59,351 nt of DNA from NCBI GenBank assembly GCA_903851365.1, contig CAINOB010000015.1:1-59351 (forward strand), given 5' to 3'. This document shows, piece after piece, positions 34,985 through 43,495 of this stretch. Below the pieces are notes generated by a model. The model did no database searches, was not told the origin of the DNA, and saw nothing but the letters and a program-made list of their open reading frames with translations. The first letter of the stretch is position 1; every line of letters starts with the position of its first letter. This stretch comes from an uncultured Bacteroidota bacterium. GTDB taxonomy: Bacteria; Bacteroidota; Bacteroidia; Bacteroidales; UBA12481. Position numbers and translations under genes: made by a program.

Positions 34985-36469
34985 ATGAAACCTATTGTAC
35001 CAGCAGCCATTCTCGCCCTTCTCGCCTCACAATCGTTTACCTATGACCGCGTGCCTGAGAGGCCTAACCTGATCTATATTTTTCCTGATCAGATGAGGTC
35101 ATCGCTGCAAGGATTCCTTGGTGAGGAACCTGTGATGACTCCGAACATCGACCGGTTTGCCAGTCAGGGGCTGGTATTGCGACAGGCAGTGTCGAATGCC
35201 CCTGTTTGCAGTCCTTACCGTGCCATGTTTATGACTGGGATGTATGCCATCAGGAACGGTGTAATCAGCAATTGCACCTCCAAAGCCGGGGAATATGGCA
35301 TTCAGCTGAATAAAGATTCACGGTGCTGGTCCGATATACTTCATGAAAAAGGATACAACCTCGGATACATCGGCAAATGGCATCTTGATTCGCCGCATGA
35401 GCCCTATATCGTTTGCTCGAACAATTCCGGCGACCTGAAATGGAACGAATGGACACCACCCGATCGCCGGCATGGCTTCGATTTCTGGTATGCCTATGGC
35501 ACTTATGACCAACATCTTAAGCCAATGTACTGGTCGACAGATGCTGTGCGTGATTCCTTTAAATATGTTAATCAATGGGGACCGGAGCATGAGGCCGATC
35601 TGGCCATCCGGTACATTCGCAATGAAGATGGAAAATTTCGAGACAAGAAGAAACCATTTGCATTGGTTATATCGATGAATCCACCGCACATGCCGTATGA
35701 GCAGGTTCCTGACAAGTACGTCAGGATGTATGACACAAAAGACAAGGAGATCCAGGCGATGTTCCGGCATCCTGCTGTTGCGGACAGTTCCGACCGTTGG
35801 GGCAAATATTTTCGGCAGAACATCAAGAATCAGCTGGCTATGGTTACCGGGGTGGATGAGCAGTTTGGCCGGATTATGGATGCTTTGAAAAAGGCCGGAA
35901 TGGATAAAAATACCATTGTAATATTCACTTCAGATCATGGGGATTGTCTGGGTAAGCACGGCATGATATCCAAATCAAATCCGTACGAAGAATCGATGCA
36001 CATACCCTTCATCATCCGCTGGACAGGGAAAATCAAGCCCGGGCAGGACAGCCTGTTGTTTTCGACGCCTGATATTTATCCGACTCTGATGGGACTGATG
36101 GGATTAGAAAATGATATCCCTTCGGTTGTTGACGGAACAAATTTTGCAGGTCTGTTTACCGGGAACAAGAAGGTTGCCCGCCCAACCTCACAATTATATT
36201 TCATGACTGACGGACAACTTTACAGTCCGCCCGGCGGTAAAAAAGGGTTGTTCCTGGAATCCGGTGAGCGCGGCGTGCGCACCAATCGTTATACTCTCAG
36301 CATTATTCGGGGGCCCAAGGATAAATCGACCACTTATTTATGGGATCGGTGGAAGGATCCCATGGAGCTGGACAATATTTCCAAAGAAAATCCTAAAATT
36401 GTGCAGGAGCTGGTTGAAAAAGAGTTGATTCCCTGGTTAAAGAAAACCGGAGATCCCTGGCTAAAATAG
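34985..36469 (+). CDS. Sulfatase
   Basis: This 494-residue type I sulfatase of the alkaline phosphatase superfamily has a signal peptide (residues 1-19) and probably acts in the periplasm on sulfated glycans. The maturation motif is CSPYR (75-79), with Cys75 as the residue converted to formylglycine. Other metal residues are Asp35 in IYIFPDQMR and the DHG pair in TSDHGDCLGKHG. The second Asp of the usual N-terminal DD pair is Gln36, as in part of the family. No sulfatase-maturing enzyme is in the window. It precedes the amidohydrolase gene by ten bases, so the two are likely co-expressed. The substrate cannot be assigned. Confidence 0.88.
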   Translation: MKPIVPAAILALLASQSFTYDRVPERPNLIYIFPDQMRSSLQGFLGEEPVMTPNIDRFASQGLVLRQAVSNAPVCSPYRAMFMTGMYAIRNGVISNCTSKAGEYGIQLNKDSRCWSDILHEKGYNLGYIGKWHLDSPHEPYIVCSNNSGDLKWNEWTPPDRRHGFDFWYAYGTYDQHLKPMYWSTDAVRDSFKYVNQWGPEHEADLAIRYIRNEDGKFRDKKKPFALVISMNPPHMPYEQVPDKYVRMYDTKDKEIQAMFRHPAVADSSDRWGKYFRQNIKNQLAMVTGVDEQFGRIMDALKKAGMDKNTIVIFTSDHGDCLGKHGMISKSNPYEESMHIPFIIRWTGKIKPGQDSLLFSTPDIYPTLMGLMGLENDIPSVVDGTNFAGLFTGNKKVARPTSQLYFMTDGQLYSPPGGKKGLFLESGERGVRTNRYTLSIIRGPKDKSTTYLWDRWKDPMELDNISKENPKIVQELVEKELIPWLKKTGDPWLK

Positions 36470-36479
36470 CTCCGAAAAA

Positions 36480-38141
36480 ATGAAAAAACCCCAGCTGTTT
36501 ATCCTGATATTGTTTTTAATAACCTCTTGCCAGGCACGCAAAGATTATGATGTTATCCTTCGCAACGGTTTAGTTTATGACGGCTCAGGATCGAGACCGG
36601 TAAAGATGGATATTGCCATTGCCGGTGATACCATCGCAGCATTAGGTAAACTGGACAAAATGACTGGGAGCACAGAGATCGATGCCACTGGTCTGGCTGT
36701 AGCACCCGGATTTATCAATATGCTCAGCTGGGCAAATGAAGCTCTCATTGCAGATGGCCGGTCGCAGGGCGATATTCGTCAGGGAGTTACACTGGAAGTA
36801 ATGGGTGAAGGATCATCTGACGGACCATTAAATGCAACCATGAAGCAGGCACGGAAGAAAACGCAGGGCGATATCAAATTTAATATACCCTGGACCACCC
36901 TTCGCGAGTATCTTGATTATCTGGTTAAAAGAGGGGTGTCATGCAATGTTGCCTCTTTTATCGGCGCTACCACCGTGAGGGTAAATGTTTTAGGATATGT
37001 CGACCGCCCCCCTACACCGGAAGAGTTGTCACGCATGAAACTTATGGTAAAAGAAGCGATGGAAAATGGGGCTGTCGGACTTTCCTCCTCCCTGATTTAT
37101 CCACCAGCATTTTATGCCAGTACTGGAGAATTGATTGAAATGGCCAAGGTGGCAGCACAATATGATGGACTTTATATCTCCCATATGAGGAGCGAAGGGG
37201 ATCATCTGATGGCCGGTCTCGATGAATTGATCAGGATAACCAAAGAGGCAGGCATCCGCTCCGAGATCTATCACCTGAAAGCTGCGGGGCAAAAAAACTG
37301 GCCGAAAATGGACCTGGCCATCACCAGGATTGATTCGGCCCGAGCTGCCGGTTTGCAGATTTCGGCCGATATGTACACGTATACCGCGGCAGCTACCGGA
37401 TTGGGCGCCTGTTTTCCGCCTTATGCAGAGGAAGGGGGTAATGATGCCTGGATGAAGCGGCTGAAAGATCCGAAAATCCGTGCCCGGTTTAAAGAAGAAA
37501 TCGGCGAACCAGCCGACAACTGGGAAAACTTCTATGACCTGGTAGGATCTCCCGATAAAATCCTCCTCGCCGGGTTTGCAGTTGATTCGCTGAAAAAATA
37601 TACCGGCAAAAATCTTGCAGAAGTCGCAGCTTTGCGAAAAACTGATCCAATTGAAACAATGATGGACCTGGTTGCGATGAATGGTCAGGATGTGAGTGCA
37701 GTTTATTTTCTGATGTCGGAAGACAATATAAAAAAGCAGGTTCTACTGCCTTATGTCAGTTTTGGCTCGGATGCTGAATCAGAGTCACCGGAAGGGGTAT
37801 TCCTTAAGTCGAACCCTCACCCCCGCGCCTACGGCAATTTTGCCCGCTTGCTGGGTAAATATGTCCGCGATGAGAAAGTGATTTCGATGGAGGAAGCGAT
37901 ACGCCGGCTCACCTCACTGCCCGCAGCGAACCTTCGGCTTGATCGCCGGGGCTTGCTTAAGAAGGGATATTTCGCTGACTTGGTGGTCTTCAACCCAGAT
38001 AGTATTGCCGATCGGGCAACCTTTACACAACCACACCAATACGCTTCAGGTATGGTCCATGTTTTCGTAAATGGAAAGCAGGTCCTGAAAAGCGGGAAAC
38101 ATACCGGTGCTAAACCGGGCCGGGTGGTTACCCGTCACTAA
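36480..38141 (+). CDS. D-aminoacylase-like amidohydrolase, lipoprotein
   Basis: This 553-residue amidohydrolase resembles N-acyl-D-amino-acid deacylases. A lipoprotein signal (FLITSC, Cys17) suggests membrane attachment outside the cytoplasm. The start DYDVILRNGLVYDGSG and the end GYFADLVVFNPDSIAD are typical. Two histidine ligands (YISHMRSEGD; SEIYHLKAAG) and the catalytic Asp (FGSDAESES) are present. The usual HxH after PGFID is replaced by PGFINMLSWANEA, and the metal Cys segment (GNCG in characterised enzymes) reads GEGSS. It could bind a single metal or differ in chemistry. The substrate is unknown. Confidence 0.8.
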   Translation: MKKPQLFILILFLITSCQARKDYDVILRNGLVYDGSGSRPVKMDIAIAGDTIAALGKLDKMTGSTEIDATGLAVAPGFINMLSWANEALIADGRSQGDIRQGVTLEVMGEGSSDGPLNATMKQARKKTQGDIKFNIPWTTLREYLDYLVKRGVSCNVASFIGATTVRVNVLGYVDRPPTPEELSRMKLMVKEAMENGAVGLSSSLIYPPAFYASTGELIEMAKVAAQYDGLYISHMRSEGDHLMAGLDELIRITKEAGIRSEIYHLKAAGQKNWPKMDLAITRIDSARAAGLQISADMYTYTAAATGLGACFPPYAEEGGNDAWMKRLKDPKIRARFKEEIGEPADNWENFYDLVGSPDKILLAGFAVDSLKKYTGKNLAEVAALRKTDPIETMMDLVAMNGQDVSAVYFLMSEDNIKKQVLLPYVSFGSDAESESPEGVFLKSNPHPRAYGNFARLLGKYVRDEKVISMEEAIRRLTSLPAANLRLDRRGLLKKGYFADLVVFNPDSIADRATFTQPHQYASGMVHVFVNGKQVLKSGKHTGAKPGRVVTRH

Positions 38142-38157
38142 GTCACAATTCTTTCCG

Positions 38158-38165
38158 TATCTTTG
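38158..38165 (+). promoter_or_regulatory. -7 box of the coaX operon
   Basis: TATCTTTG followed by CACCCATT and then ATG at 38174. The start of transcription should fall within a few bases of the ATG, making an almost leaderless mRNA. Confidence 0.6.
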
Positions 38166-38173
38166 CACCCATT

Positions 38174-38905
38174 ATGAACTTTGTAATTGATGCAGGCAAT
38201 ACGCTGATTAAGACAGCAGTATATAATTCGGCGGATCTCAAATCCACTGAACTCCATACCGGATGGCTTACTGGACCGATCCTTGCGACGATAAATCAGT
38301 ATCCGGTAACATCGTGCCTGGTCTGTGCCACGCGGGAAATCCCGGTATGGCTGTCCGAAATGATGCTTGAAAATAATATCAGGTATTACGAACTAAGCCA
38401 CCTCCTGCCCTTACCGATAAAAATAGACTATGAAACCCCTGCTACCCTCGGCAAAGACAGGATTGCAGCTGCAGCAGGCGCTGCCGACCATTTTCCGGGC
38501 AAAAATATCGTTGTTGTGGATGCTGGCACGGCCTTAACTATCGATCTGATCACGGGGGAAGGATTTTTTGCAGGAGGAAATATTTCTCCGGGCATGCGGA
38601 TGCGATTTTCGGCTCTACATCAGCAGACCTTCAGTCTTCCTGAGGTTGAGGCAGCAGAACACGTACCGTTGATTGGCAAAAATACGCACGAAGCCATTCT
38701 TGCCGGTGTAGTCAACGGTTTGATCTACGAGATTGACAACTCAATAAACTCGCTGAATAACAAATACAACGATTTGCACGTTATAATGACCGGCGGCGAT
38801 GCACCTTACTTGGCTGCACGGTTAAAAAACCGCATATTTGTAGAGGAAAACTTGGTTTTAAACGGATTGAACGCAATTTTACGCAACTTCTCGATATCAG
38901 AATGA
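38174..38905 (+). CDS. coaX: Type III pantothenate kinase
   Basis: This 243-residue ASKHA-fold enzyme phosphorylates pantothenate in the first step of coenzyme A synthesis. Motifs are the phosphate loop DAGNT (residues 6-10), LGKDRIAAAAGA, the catalytic-region VVVDAGTALTIDLI, GGNISPGM and the late MTGGDA. Length fits the type III family. It leads an operon of envelope genes and overlaps the next gene by four bases (ATGA). Confidence 0.93.
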   Translation: MNFVIDAGNTLIKTAVYNSADLKSTELHTGWLTGPILATINQYPVTSCLVCATREIPVWLSEMMLENNIRYYELSHLLPLPIKIDYETPATLGKDRIAAAAGAADHFPGKNIVVVDAGTALTIDLITGEGFFAGGNISPGMRMRFSALHQQTFSLPEVEAAEHVPLIGKNTHEAILAGVVNGLIYEIDNSINSLNNKYNDLHVIMTGGDAPYLAARLKNRIFVEENLVLNGLNAILRNFSISE

Positions 38906-40194
38906 AGAAACGATTAATGAACATACTGCCGCTGGTGCTGGTAGCACTGCTGCTTTTCCCCGGTCTGAAAAATCTGTCGGCACAGAATCTTTCCACATCC
39001 CCTTACTCCAGATTCGGCATAGGTGACATGGTAAACAGGTCGACGGGCCGAAGCCAGGCCATGGGCGGCCTTTCAACCGGACTGCGATCAGGCACCAACC
39101 TTAACCTGCTGAACCCGGCAAGTTTATCTGCTCTTGATACAGTAGGTTTTGTTTTTGAGATGGCTGGATTTGAGAAAGTGACCCATTTTGCCACTACCGA
39201 TCTGCAGAAAACGGTAAATAATATGGGTATTTCCTATTTGGCCATGGGATTTCCCGTAACAAAATGGTGGAAAGCCAGCTTGGGAGTCCTACCACTTAGT
39301 AATGTCGGATATTCGATGACCTCTACCGAAAGCAATCCGGTAATGGGTAAAATCAACTATAATTTTTCAGGCACTGGCGGTGTCAGCCAATTCTTTATCT
39401 CCAGTTCCGTATCGCCAATTCCTTATGTTTCCCTGGGCGCCACTTTCTCGTATCTCTTCGGTCCGATCAGTCATATCAGAAGTATAGTAATTCCAGCTGA
39501 TTCATTGTATTTCAGCACAAAAGCAATACAAACAGCCATCATCAGCGATGTGAACCTGAGTTTCGGTGCACAGGTTACCTTGCCATTGAAAAACGACCAT
39601 TTCATCACCCTTGGTGGCACCTATCAGGGAACCGCCAATCTTAAGGCTGAGTCGCAAACAACATTGATAGCCATTGGTACCGGCCTGACCGATACCCTTT
39701 TATATACCGAAATTCCGAAAAACTCAGTGATCCTTCCCCGGACCTGGGCATCGGGATTCACTTTTGGAAAGAAAAATAAATTTACCGCCGGATTTGACTA
39801 CCGCACGCAAAACTGGAGCGAATCCGAGTTCCTTGGCGCAAGAGATTCCATGGCCAACAGCCATGATTATATTGTTGGGCTGGAGTTCATTCCCAATGCG
39901 ATGTCGTTAACCCATTACCTTTCCAGAGTACGTTACCGGGCTGGATTTCGTTATTCTCAATCCTATCTACAGTTGAGAGGATCGCAGCTTACAGATATGG
40001 CGCTCAGCCTGGGAGCCGGATTTCCGATTCTCGACCGCGCACGCATGGGAGCCATGTCGTCCCTCAACGTCATTCTTGAAGTCGGCAGGCGTGGAACTGT
40101 TGAGAACAACTTAATCCGCGAAACATTCGGAATGATTACGTTTCAACTCTCGATGCACGACGGTACGTGGTTCGGTAAACGGAAGTACGACTAA
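38902..40194 (+). CDS. Outer-membrane beta-barrel protein
   Basis: This 430-residue protein has a signal peptide (MKKRLMNILPLVLVALLLFPGLKNLSAQ) and a sequence of alternating beta strands. It opens with SPYSRFGIGDMVNRSTGRSQAMGG, a start I associate with conserved Bacteroidota outer-membrane proteins found after coaX. No ligand or enzymatic motif is visible. The position between coaX and the lptC segment and the ATGA overlap suggest a constitutive envelope role. The function is unknown. Confidence 0.75.
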   Translation: MKKRLMNILPLVLVALLLFPGLKNLSAQNLSTSPYSRFGIGDMVNRSTGRSQAMGGLSTGLRSGTNLNLLNPASLSALDTVGFVFEMAGFEKVTHFATTDLQKTVNNMGISYLAMGFPVTKWWKASLGVLPLSNVGYSMTSTESNPVMGKINYNFSGTGGVSQFFISSSVSPIPYVSLGATFSYLFGPISHIRSIVIPADSLYFSTKAIQTAIISDVNLSFGAQVTLPLKNDHFITLGGTYQGTANLKAESQTTLIAIGTGLTDTLLYTEIPKNSVILPRTWASGFTFGKKNKFTAGFDYRTQNWSESEFLGARDSMANSHDYIVGLEFIPNAMSLTHYLSRVRYRAGFRYSQSYLQLRGSQLTDMALSLGAGFPILDRARMGAMSSLNVILEVGRRGTVENNLIRETFGMITFQLSMHDGTWFGKRKYD

Positions 40195-40208
40195 AACCGG
40201 CCGCGAAC

Positions 40209-41540
40209 ATGAATCCCAGATTTCTAGCCCTGATTCTTGGATGGCTGGTGATTACCGGTAGCCTTACAGCCCAGATTGCAGGCAAGGAGGGCAGCGACCC
40301 GACAGCTTGCGCAAAATATCAGTCGCATTACCAGGATTTATTTCAGCAGGGAGATTTCAAAGGGGCAATGCCCTGGTGGATTCTTGCCCAGAAAACATGT
40401 CCGGAATACTCGAAAAACCTTTACGTACAAGGTGTTAAAATGTTCGAGGATAAGATTGATAAAGAACCTGATCCCCGAAGAAAGAATATCCTTATCGATT
40501 CGCTATTATGGGTTTATGATTGCCGCATAAAATATTTTGGCGATGATATCTGGTCGCCAAAAGGATATGTGCTCGGACTGAAGGGCATTTCTATCCAGAA
40601 ATACCGCCGGCAGGATTATCAGAAAGGATATGCGGTTTTGGGCGAATCAATCACACTGATGGGTGTTCAATCATCTGCAGCTGTAGTGATTACATATATG
40701 CAGGCTAGTCAGCAGTTGTTTAAGGACGGGCTCATTGACACACTGAAAGTTCTTGCCGATTTTAAGACATCGATGGGAATCATTGAAACTCACCTGGAAA
40801 AGAATCCCGGAGATCTGAGTTTCAGTTTGGTCAGGGACCAGGTGAATGCATATTTTATCGGCTCCGGGGCTGCTAACTGCCTGACCATTAAAGAATTGTA
40901 TGCTGATCAGCTACCCGATCTTAAAACCGATGTCGAATGGCTCAGAAAAGTTACCCTGCAATTAAAGAAAACTGGCTGTACCGGATCTGATTTGTTCTTG
41001 AAGGTATCTGAGGCATTGTTCAAAATCGAGCCAGCGGCTGAAATTGCTTACGATATTGGCAGGGCCCACGAGTTCAGAAACGAGAATAGCAAAGCTGCGG
41101 AATATCTTCAGAAGGCTATCGAACTTGGGAAAAAAACCGATCAGGCGGCTGATTTTTATTATGAGCTGGGCAACCTGAACTATTTGAAATTAAAAAATTA
41201 CGAAAAGGCACGTTCACTGGCATTAAAAGCTATTGAATCGCGGCCGAACTGGGGAAAACCTTATCTCCTGATCGGTCAGATTTATGCCGATGCCCATGGG
41301 GAAGTCTTCAGCGATCCCTGGAAGCAGTCGACCGTTTTATGGGTTGCCGTCGATAAATTTATCAAGGCAAAATCAGTGGATCCTGAAGTTGCTGAAGAAG
41401 CAAATAAATTGATCACCAAGATTTCAGATAATTTTCCGGCACCGGAAGTGGTAGCCTCCCGTTCACTGCGCGACGGGGATACTTATACCGTGGGTGGCTG
41501 GATCAAAGAAACGACCCGGGTGAGGTCGAAAAAATCATAA
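40209..41540 (+). CDS. Periplasmic TPR protein
   Basis: This 443-residue protein has an N-terminal signal peptide (cleavage near GSLTAQ). Its tetratricopeptide-like repeats are clearest at residues 280-370 (AYDIGRAHEFRNENSKAAEYLQKAIELG; YYELGNLNYLKLKNYEKARSLALKAIE). It sits 14 bases after the barrel gene and three bases before lptC. Such a protein may scaffold outer-membrane assembly, but this is inferred only from context. Confidence 0.75.
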   Translation: MNPRFLALILGWLVITGSLTAQIAGKEGSDPTACAKYQSHYQDLFQQGDFKGAMPWWILAQKTCPEYSKNLYVQGVKMFEDKIDKEPDPRRKNILIDSLLWVYDCRIKYFGDDIWSPKGYVLGLKGISIQKYRRQDYQKGYAVLGESITLMGVQSSAAVVITYMQASQQLFKDGLIDTLKVLADFKTSMGIIETHLEKNPGDLSFSLVRDQVNAYFIGSGAANCLTIKELYADQLPDLKTDVEWLRKVTLQLKKTGCTGSDLFLKVSEALFKIEPAAEIAYDIGRAHEFRNENSKAAEYLQKAIELGKKTDQAADFYYELGNLNYLKLKNYEKARSLALKAIESRPNWGKPYLLIGQIYADAHGEVFSDPWKQSTVLWVAVDKFIKAKSVDPEVAEEANKLITKISDNFPAPEVVASRSLRDGDTYTVGGWIKETTRVRSKKS

Positions 41541-41543
41541 CCG

Positions 41544-42131
41544 ATGAAATTATCAATCAGAACGGCTTTAAAGGTTTTTCCACTTATCATGGGAATTACC
41601 CTGGTCTTTTCATGCCGGAACGATATTGAGAAAATCGGAAAGTTTAATAATCCCGATACTATGCCTACGGCACATGCCTCGCAGGTGGAGATTATCGTAA
41701 GCGACTCTTTCTTCGTAAGGGTAAAAATTGTGGCACCCGAGCTCAAGGAGTTCCCTACCGCAGATAGTCTGGAACCGAAAACCGAATTTCCGCAGGGCCT
41801 GGTAGCTACTTTTTTTGATAAATCGATGCAGGTTGAATCAACATTGGTTGCAGGTTACGCAATTTATCACACCAAGCGCCAGCTTTTCGAAGCCAGCAAA
41901 AATGTGGTAATAAAAAATTTAACTCAAGATCAGGAACTTCACACCGATATGCTCTGGTGGGATGAAAAAGACAGCAAGATCTGGTCGGACCAGCCGGTGA
42001 CCATTATCACGGCCACCGGCACTACCTATGGTGATTCAGGTTTCGAGGCCGATCAGAATTTTACAAGCTACAACATCCTCAAGTCGCATGGCCAAATGAA
42101 AGTTAAAGACAAAATAACCGATACAAAATAA
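41544..42131 (+). CDS. lptC: LPS export protein LptC-like lipoprotein
   Basis: This 195-residue lipoprotein (lipobox LVFSC, Cys near residue 24) has an OstA/LptC-like beta-jellyroll: strands around FPQGLVATFFDKSMQVESTLVAGYAIY, LFEASKNVVIKN and LHTDMLWWDEKDSKIWSDQPV. This is the fold that carries lipopolysaccharide across the periplasm in the Lpt bridge. In Bacteroidota LptC is often predicted as a lipoprotein rather than a single-pass membrane protein. Its position in an envelope operon fits. The assignment is by fold pattern and context. Confidence 0.8.
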   Translation: MKLSIRTALKVFPLIMGITLVFSCRNDIEKIGKFNNPDTMPTAHASQVEIIVSDSFFVRVKIVAPELKEFPTADSLEPKTEFPQGLVATFFDKSMQVESTLVAGYAIYHTKRQLFEASKNVVIKNLTQDQELHTDMLWWDEKDSKIWSDQPVTIITATGTTYGDSGFEADQNFTSYNILKSHGQMKVKDKITDTK

Positions 42132-42136
42132 TCGAG

Positions 42137-43399
42137 ATGTCTCCCTGGCTCCTTATCGTAATCATGCTTTGCCTGATGGCCTTTTTTTCAGGCATGGAGA
42201 TTGCTTTTCTGGCATCCAATAAGCTCAGGCTGGAGCTCGACCGCAAGCAGGGCGGAATGACCGGTAACCTCGTGGGGTGGCTGGTTATGCGTATGGAGCT
42301 GGTGATTGCCACAACACTGCTGGGGACTAATATCTGTCTGGTTATCTTTGGATTCAAGTCGGCCGAGATTCTCGAACCTATTTTATCACGTTATATTCAT
42401 GGTGACGGCTGGATACTCCTCATACAAACGCTGGTAGCCACATCGATGGTACTTTTTACGGCAGAATTCCTGCCCAAAACCATTTTCCGTATCCGATCGA
42501 ACCAGCTCCTCCGGGTTTTTTCGCTGCCATTTTCCCTAATATATATTGTATTGCTGCCGATCACCTGGTGCGTGGTGCGGCTATCAGATTTCCTGCTGCG
42601 CAAAATTCTGAAATCGCCAGGATCCAAACAGGTGCGCCAGATGGTATTCAGCAAGGTCGACCTGAACAACCTGGTAGTGGAAAACCTGAACGAAGGGCAC
42701 AACGATGAAGGCTCGGATGAGGAAATCAAGCTTTTTCATAATGCCCTGGCTTTTTCCTCGGTAAAAATCCGTGACTGCATGATACCGCGTACCGAGATTG
42801 CTGCTGTGGAGGCCGGAACCTCCATGGAAAATCTTCGCAAGGCGTTCATCGAGACAGGCTATTCACGCATACTGATTTACGAAAAAGATATCGACAGGAT
42901 CACCGGTTATGTTCATGACAGTTCCTTATTTAGAGACCCTTCCGGGCTTAGCGAAATTATCAGGAATATTTCGATGGTTCCGGAAAGCATGCCAGCCAAC
43001 CGGCTTCTCACCAAGCTTTTGCGCGAACATGCCAATATTGCCGTTGTGATCGATGAGTTCGGGGGTACTTCCGGAGTAGTTACCACCGAGGATATTCTGG
43101 AAGAGATTTTTGGTGAGATCGAAGATGAGCATGACAACATCGACCTTATAGAGAAAAAGAATGCAGCCGGAGAATACCTTTTGTCTGGGCGGCTGGAGAT
43201 CGACTATCTCAATAATAACTACGAGTTTAACCTCCCAACGTCGGATGAATATGAGACTCTGGCAGGATTGATTCTGCATTTCCACCCTTCGTTGCCAAAG
43301 GTGCATGAAACCATTCGGATTCCAGGATTTTCGTTCAGGATTACCGCTGGTAACCGGAAAAGAATCAGCGTCGTCGCCCTGTCGTTGACCGATGCCTGA
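42137..43399 (+). CDS. CNNM/CorC family protein with CBS domains
   Basis: This 420-residue membrane protein has a DUF21/CNNM transmembrane region (residues 1-180; FFSGMEIAFLASNKLRLELDR), a CBS pair (about 200-325; VKIRDCMIPRTEIAAVEAG, HANIAVVIDEFGGTSGVVTTEDILEEIFGEIEDEHD) and a C-terminal CorC/HlyC domain (about 335-415). The family includes magnesium/cobalt efflux proteins and the gliding-associated GldE. It lies five bases after lptC. Transport of divalent cations is the family expectation. Confidence 0.85.
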   Translation: MSPWLLIVIMLCLMAFFSGMEIAFLASNKLRLELDRKQGGMTGNLVGWLVMRMELVIATTLLGTNICLVIFGFKSAEILEPILSRYIHGDGWILLIQTLVATSMVLFTAEFLPKTIFRIRSNQLLRVFSLPFSLIYIVLLPITWCVVRLSDFLLRKILKSPGSKQVRQMVFSKVDLNNLVVENLNEGHNDEGSDEEIKLFHNALAFSSVKIRDCMIPRTEIAAVEAGTSMENLRKAFIETGYSRILIYEKDIDRITGYVHDSSLFRDPSGLSEIIRNISMVPESMPANRLLTKLLREHANIAVVIDEFGGTSGVVTTEDILEEIFGEIEDEHDNIDLIEKKNAAGEYLLSGRLEIDYLNNNYEFNLPTSDEYETLAGLILHFHPSLPKVHETIRIPGFSFRITAGNRKRISVVALSLTDA

Positions 43400-43462
43400 C
43401 CTCCCACCCTATTATCCTCCTCAGCAAATCTTTGCCCCCCCTTTTTTTATCAATCCTTTTAC

Positions 43463-43470
43463 TATCTTCG
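43463..43470 (+). promoter_or_regulatory. -7 box of the PpiD-like gene
   Basis: TATCTTCG lies 25 bases before the ATG at 43496 in a 96-bp spacer. It suggests the foldase gene has its own promoter besides read-through from the upstream operon. No good -33 box is visible. Confidence 0.45.
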
Positions 43471-43495
43471 TAGCCTGATTTTTTAGGGTATACAC

